Assembly: GCA_035235625.1 (NCBI GenBank)
Contig: CP141144.1
Location: forward strand, 37,198,014-37,262,013
Origin: Saururus chinensis
Taxonomy: Eukaryota > Streptophyta > Magnoliopsida > Piperales > Saururaceae
Direction: 5' to 3'
DNA: 64,000 nucleotides
The notes beneath the pieces were generated by a model that worked only from the letters and a program-made list of their open reading frames with translations, searched no databases and was not told where the DNA came from. The position numbers and the translations under genes were made by a program. Positions 63,722-64,000 of the stretch are shown here, one piece after another (position 1 is the first letter of the stretch; every line of letters starts with the position of its first letter).

Positions 63722-64000
63722 TTTAAAAACAAAAATCAAAATTGAAAGGAGGGGGAATTACAAAATTGACACCCCTCAAAAGATAATTTTAACCCCAATA
63801 ACAATCAAATAATGGTCATTTTCAAAGGTAAGAGAGGTAATAATTACATTTAATAAATCTATAAGTAGGGGAGAGTTTAACCTTCTCTTCACTTTTTCCT
63901 CTACTATCTAGGACTCTTTTTCTCCTCTCCTCTCTTCTCATACTATGAAGTCTCAAGCTCTTAATCACTTTATTTTTTATTTTTGCTTTAAATTTAAAAT

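Overview
This is nuclear DNA from a flowering plant. The evidence is a multi-exon receptor kinase with short introns around 72-nt leucine-rich-repeat (LRR) exons, and a dense AT-rich background of Ty1/copia, Ty3/gypsy, LINE, hAT, Stowaway, CACTA and Mutator/FAR1-like debris. I see no bacterial-style operons, CRISPR arrays, rRNA or tRNA genes. The species cannot be fixed from the sequence alone.

The dominant feature is a tandem segmental duplication. Positions 1-16845 (copy 1, cut by the left window edge) align throughout with 29113-45581 (copy 2). Each copy carries the same LRR-malectin receptor-like kinase of the LRR-VIII-2 type (relatives of Arabidopsis At1g53430/At1g53440/At3g14840/RFK1). 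In copy 2 all 24 exons can be placed (27248-44451). The exons sum to 2817 nt, which is 938 codons plus a stop with every junction in phase. The protein reads signal peptide, LRR, malectin domain, transmembrane helix, RD-type Ser/Thr kinase. Exon 1 is separated from exon 2 by a 7.5-kb intron filled with retroelement remnants. In copy 1 exons 2-24 are in the window and exon 1 should lie to the left of it.

The two copies are degrading differently. Copy 2 has lost the GT donor of exon 2 (GA), carries Phe in place of the conserved glycine-loop Val, has a LINE fragment in its malectin intron and has lost a candidate AATAAA. Copy 1 keeps these but has PPE in place of APE in kinase subdomain VIII. 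Both end about 100 residues earlier than relatives, with a tail remnant out of frame downstream. A short fossil of a third copy lies at 24457-24484.

Region by region: 1-6800 is intron 1 of copy 1 (LTR and LINE remnants); 6810-15714 copy 1 gene; 15715-16845 its 3' flank; 16846-21170 nested transposons (copia LTR, primer site and gag; CACTA-like ends; FAR1/MULE transposase; a gypsy LTR plus integrase tail); 21170-27200 unassigned sequence with an 18-bp tandem repeat, a long (TA)n and the LRR fossil; 27248-44451 copy 2 gene; 44452-45581 its flank; 45582-48170 MITE pieces and a solo LTR; 48170-51592 copia-type LTR and non-coding internal sequence; 51593-57040 a gypsy chromovirus-like element on the minus strand, itself split by a 516-bp hAT element with a perfect 8-bp target duplication; 57041-61250 more copia-type LTRs and AT-rich sequence; 62030-63500 a decayed copia gag; 63525-63721 a compact, strongly folded MITE-like element.

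I found no clearly undescribed biological system. The most useful material is the receptor-kinase pair with complementary lesions and two GC-AG introns, and the well-resolved nested insertions.
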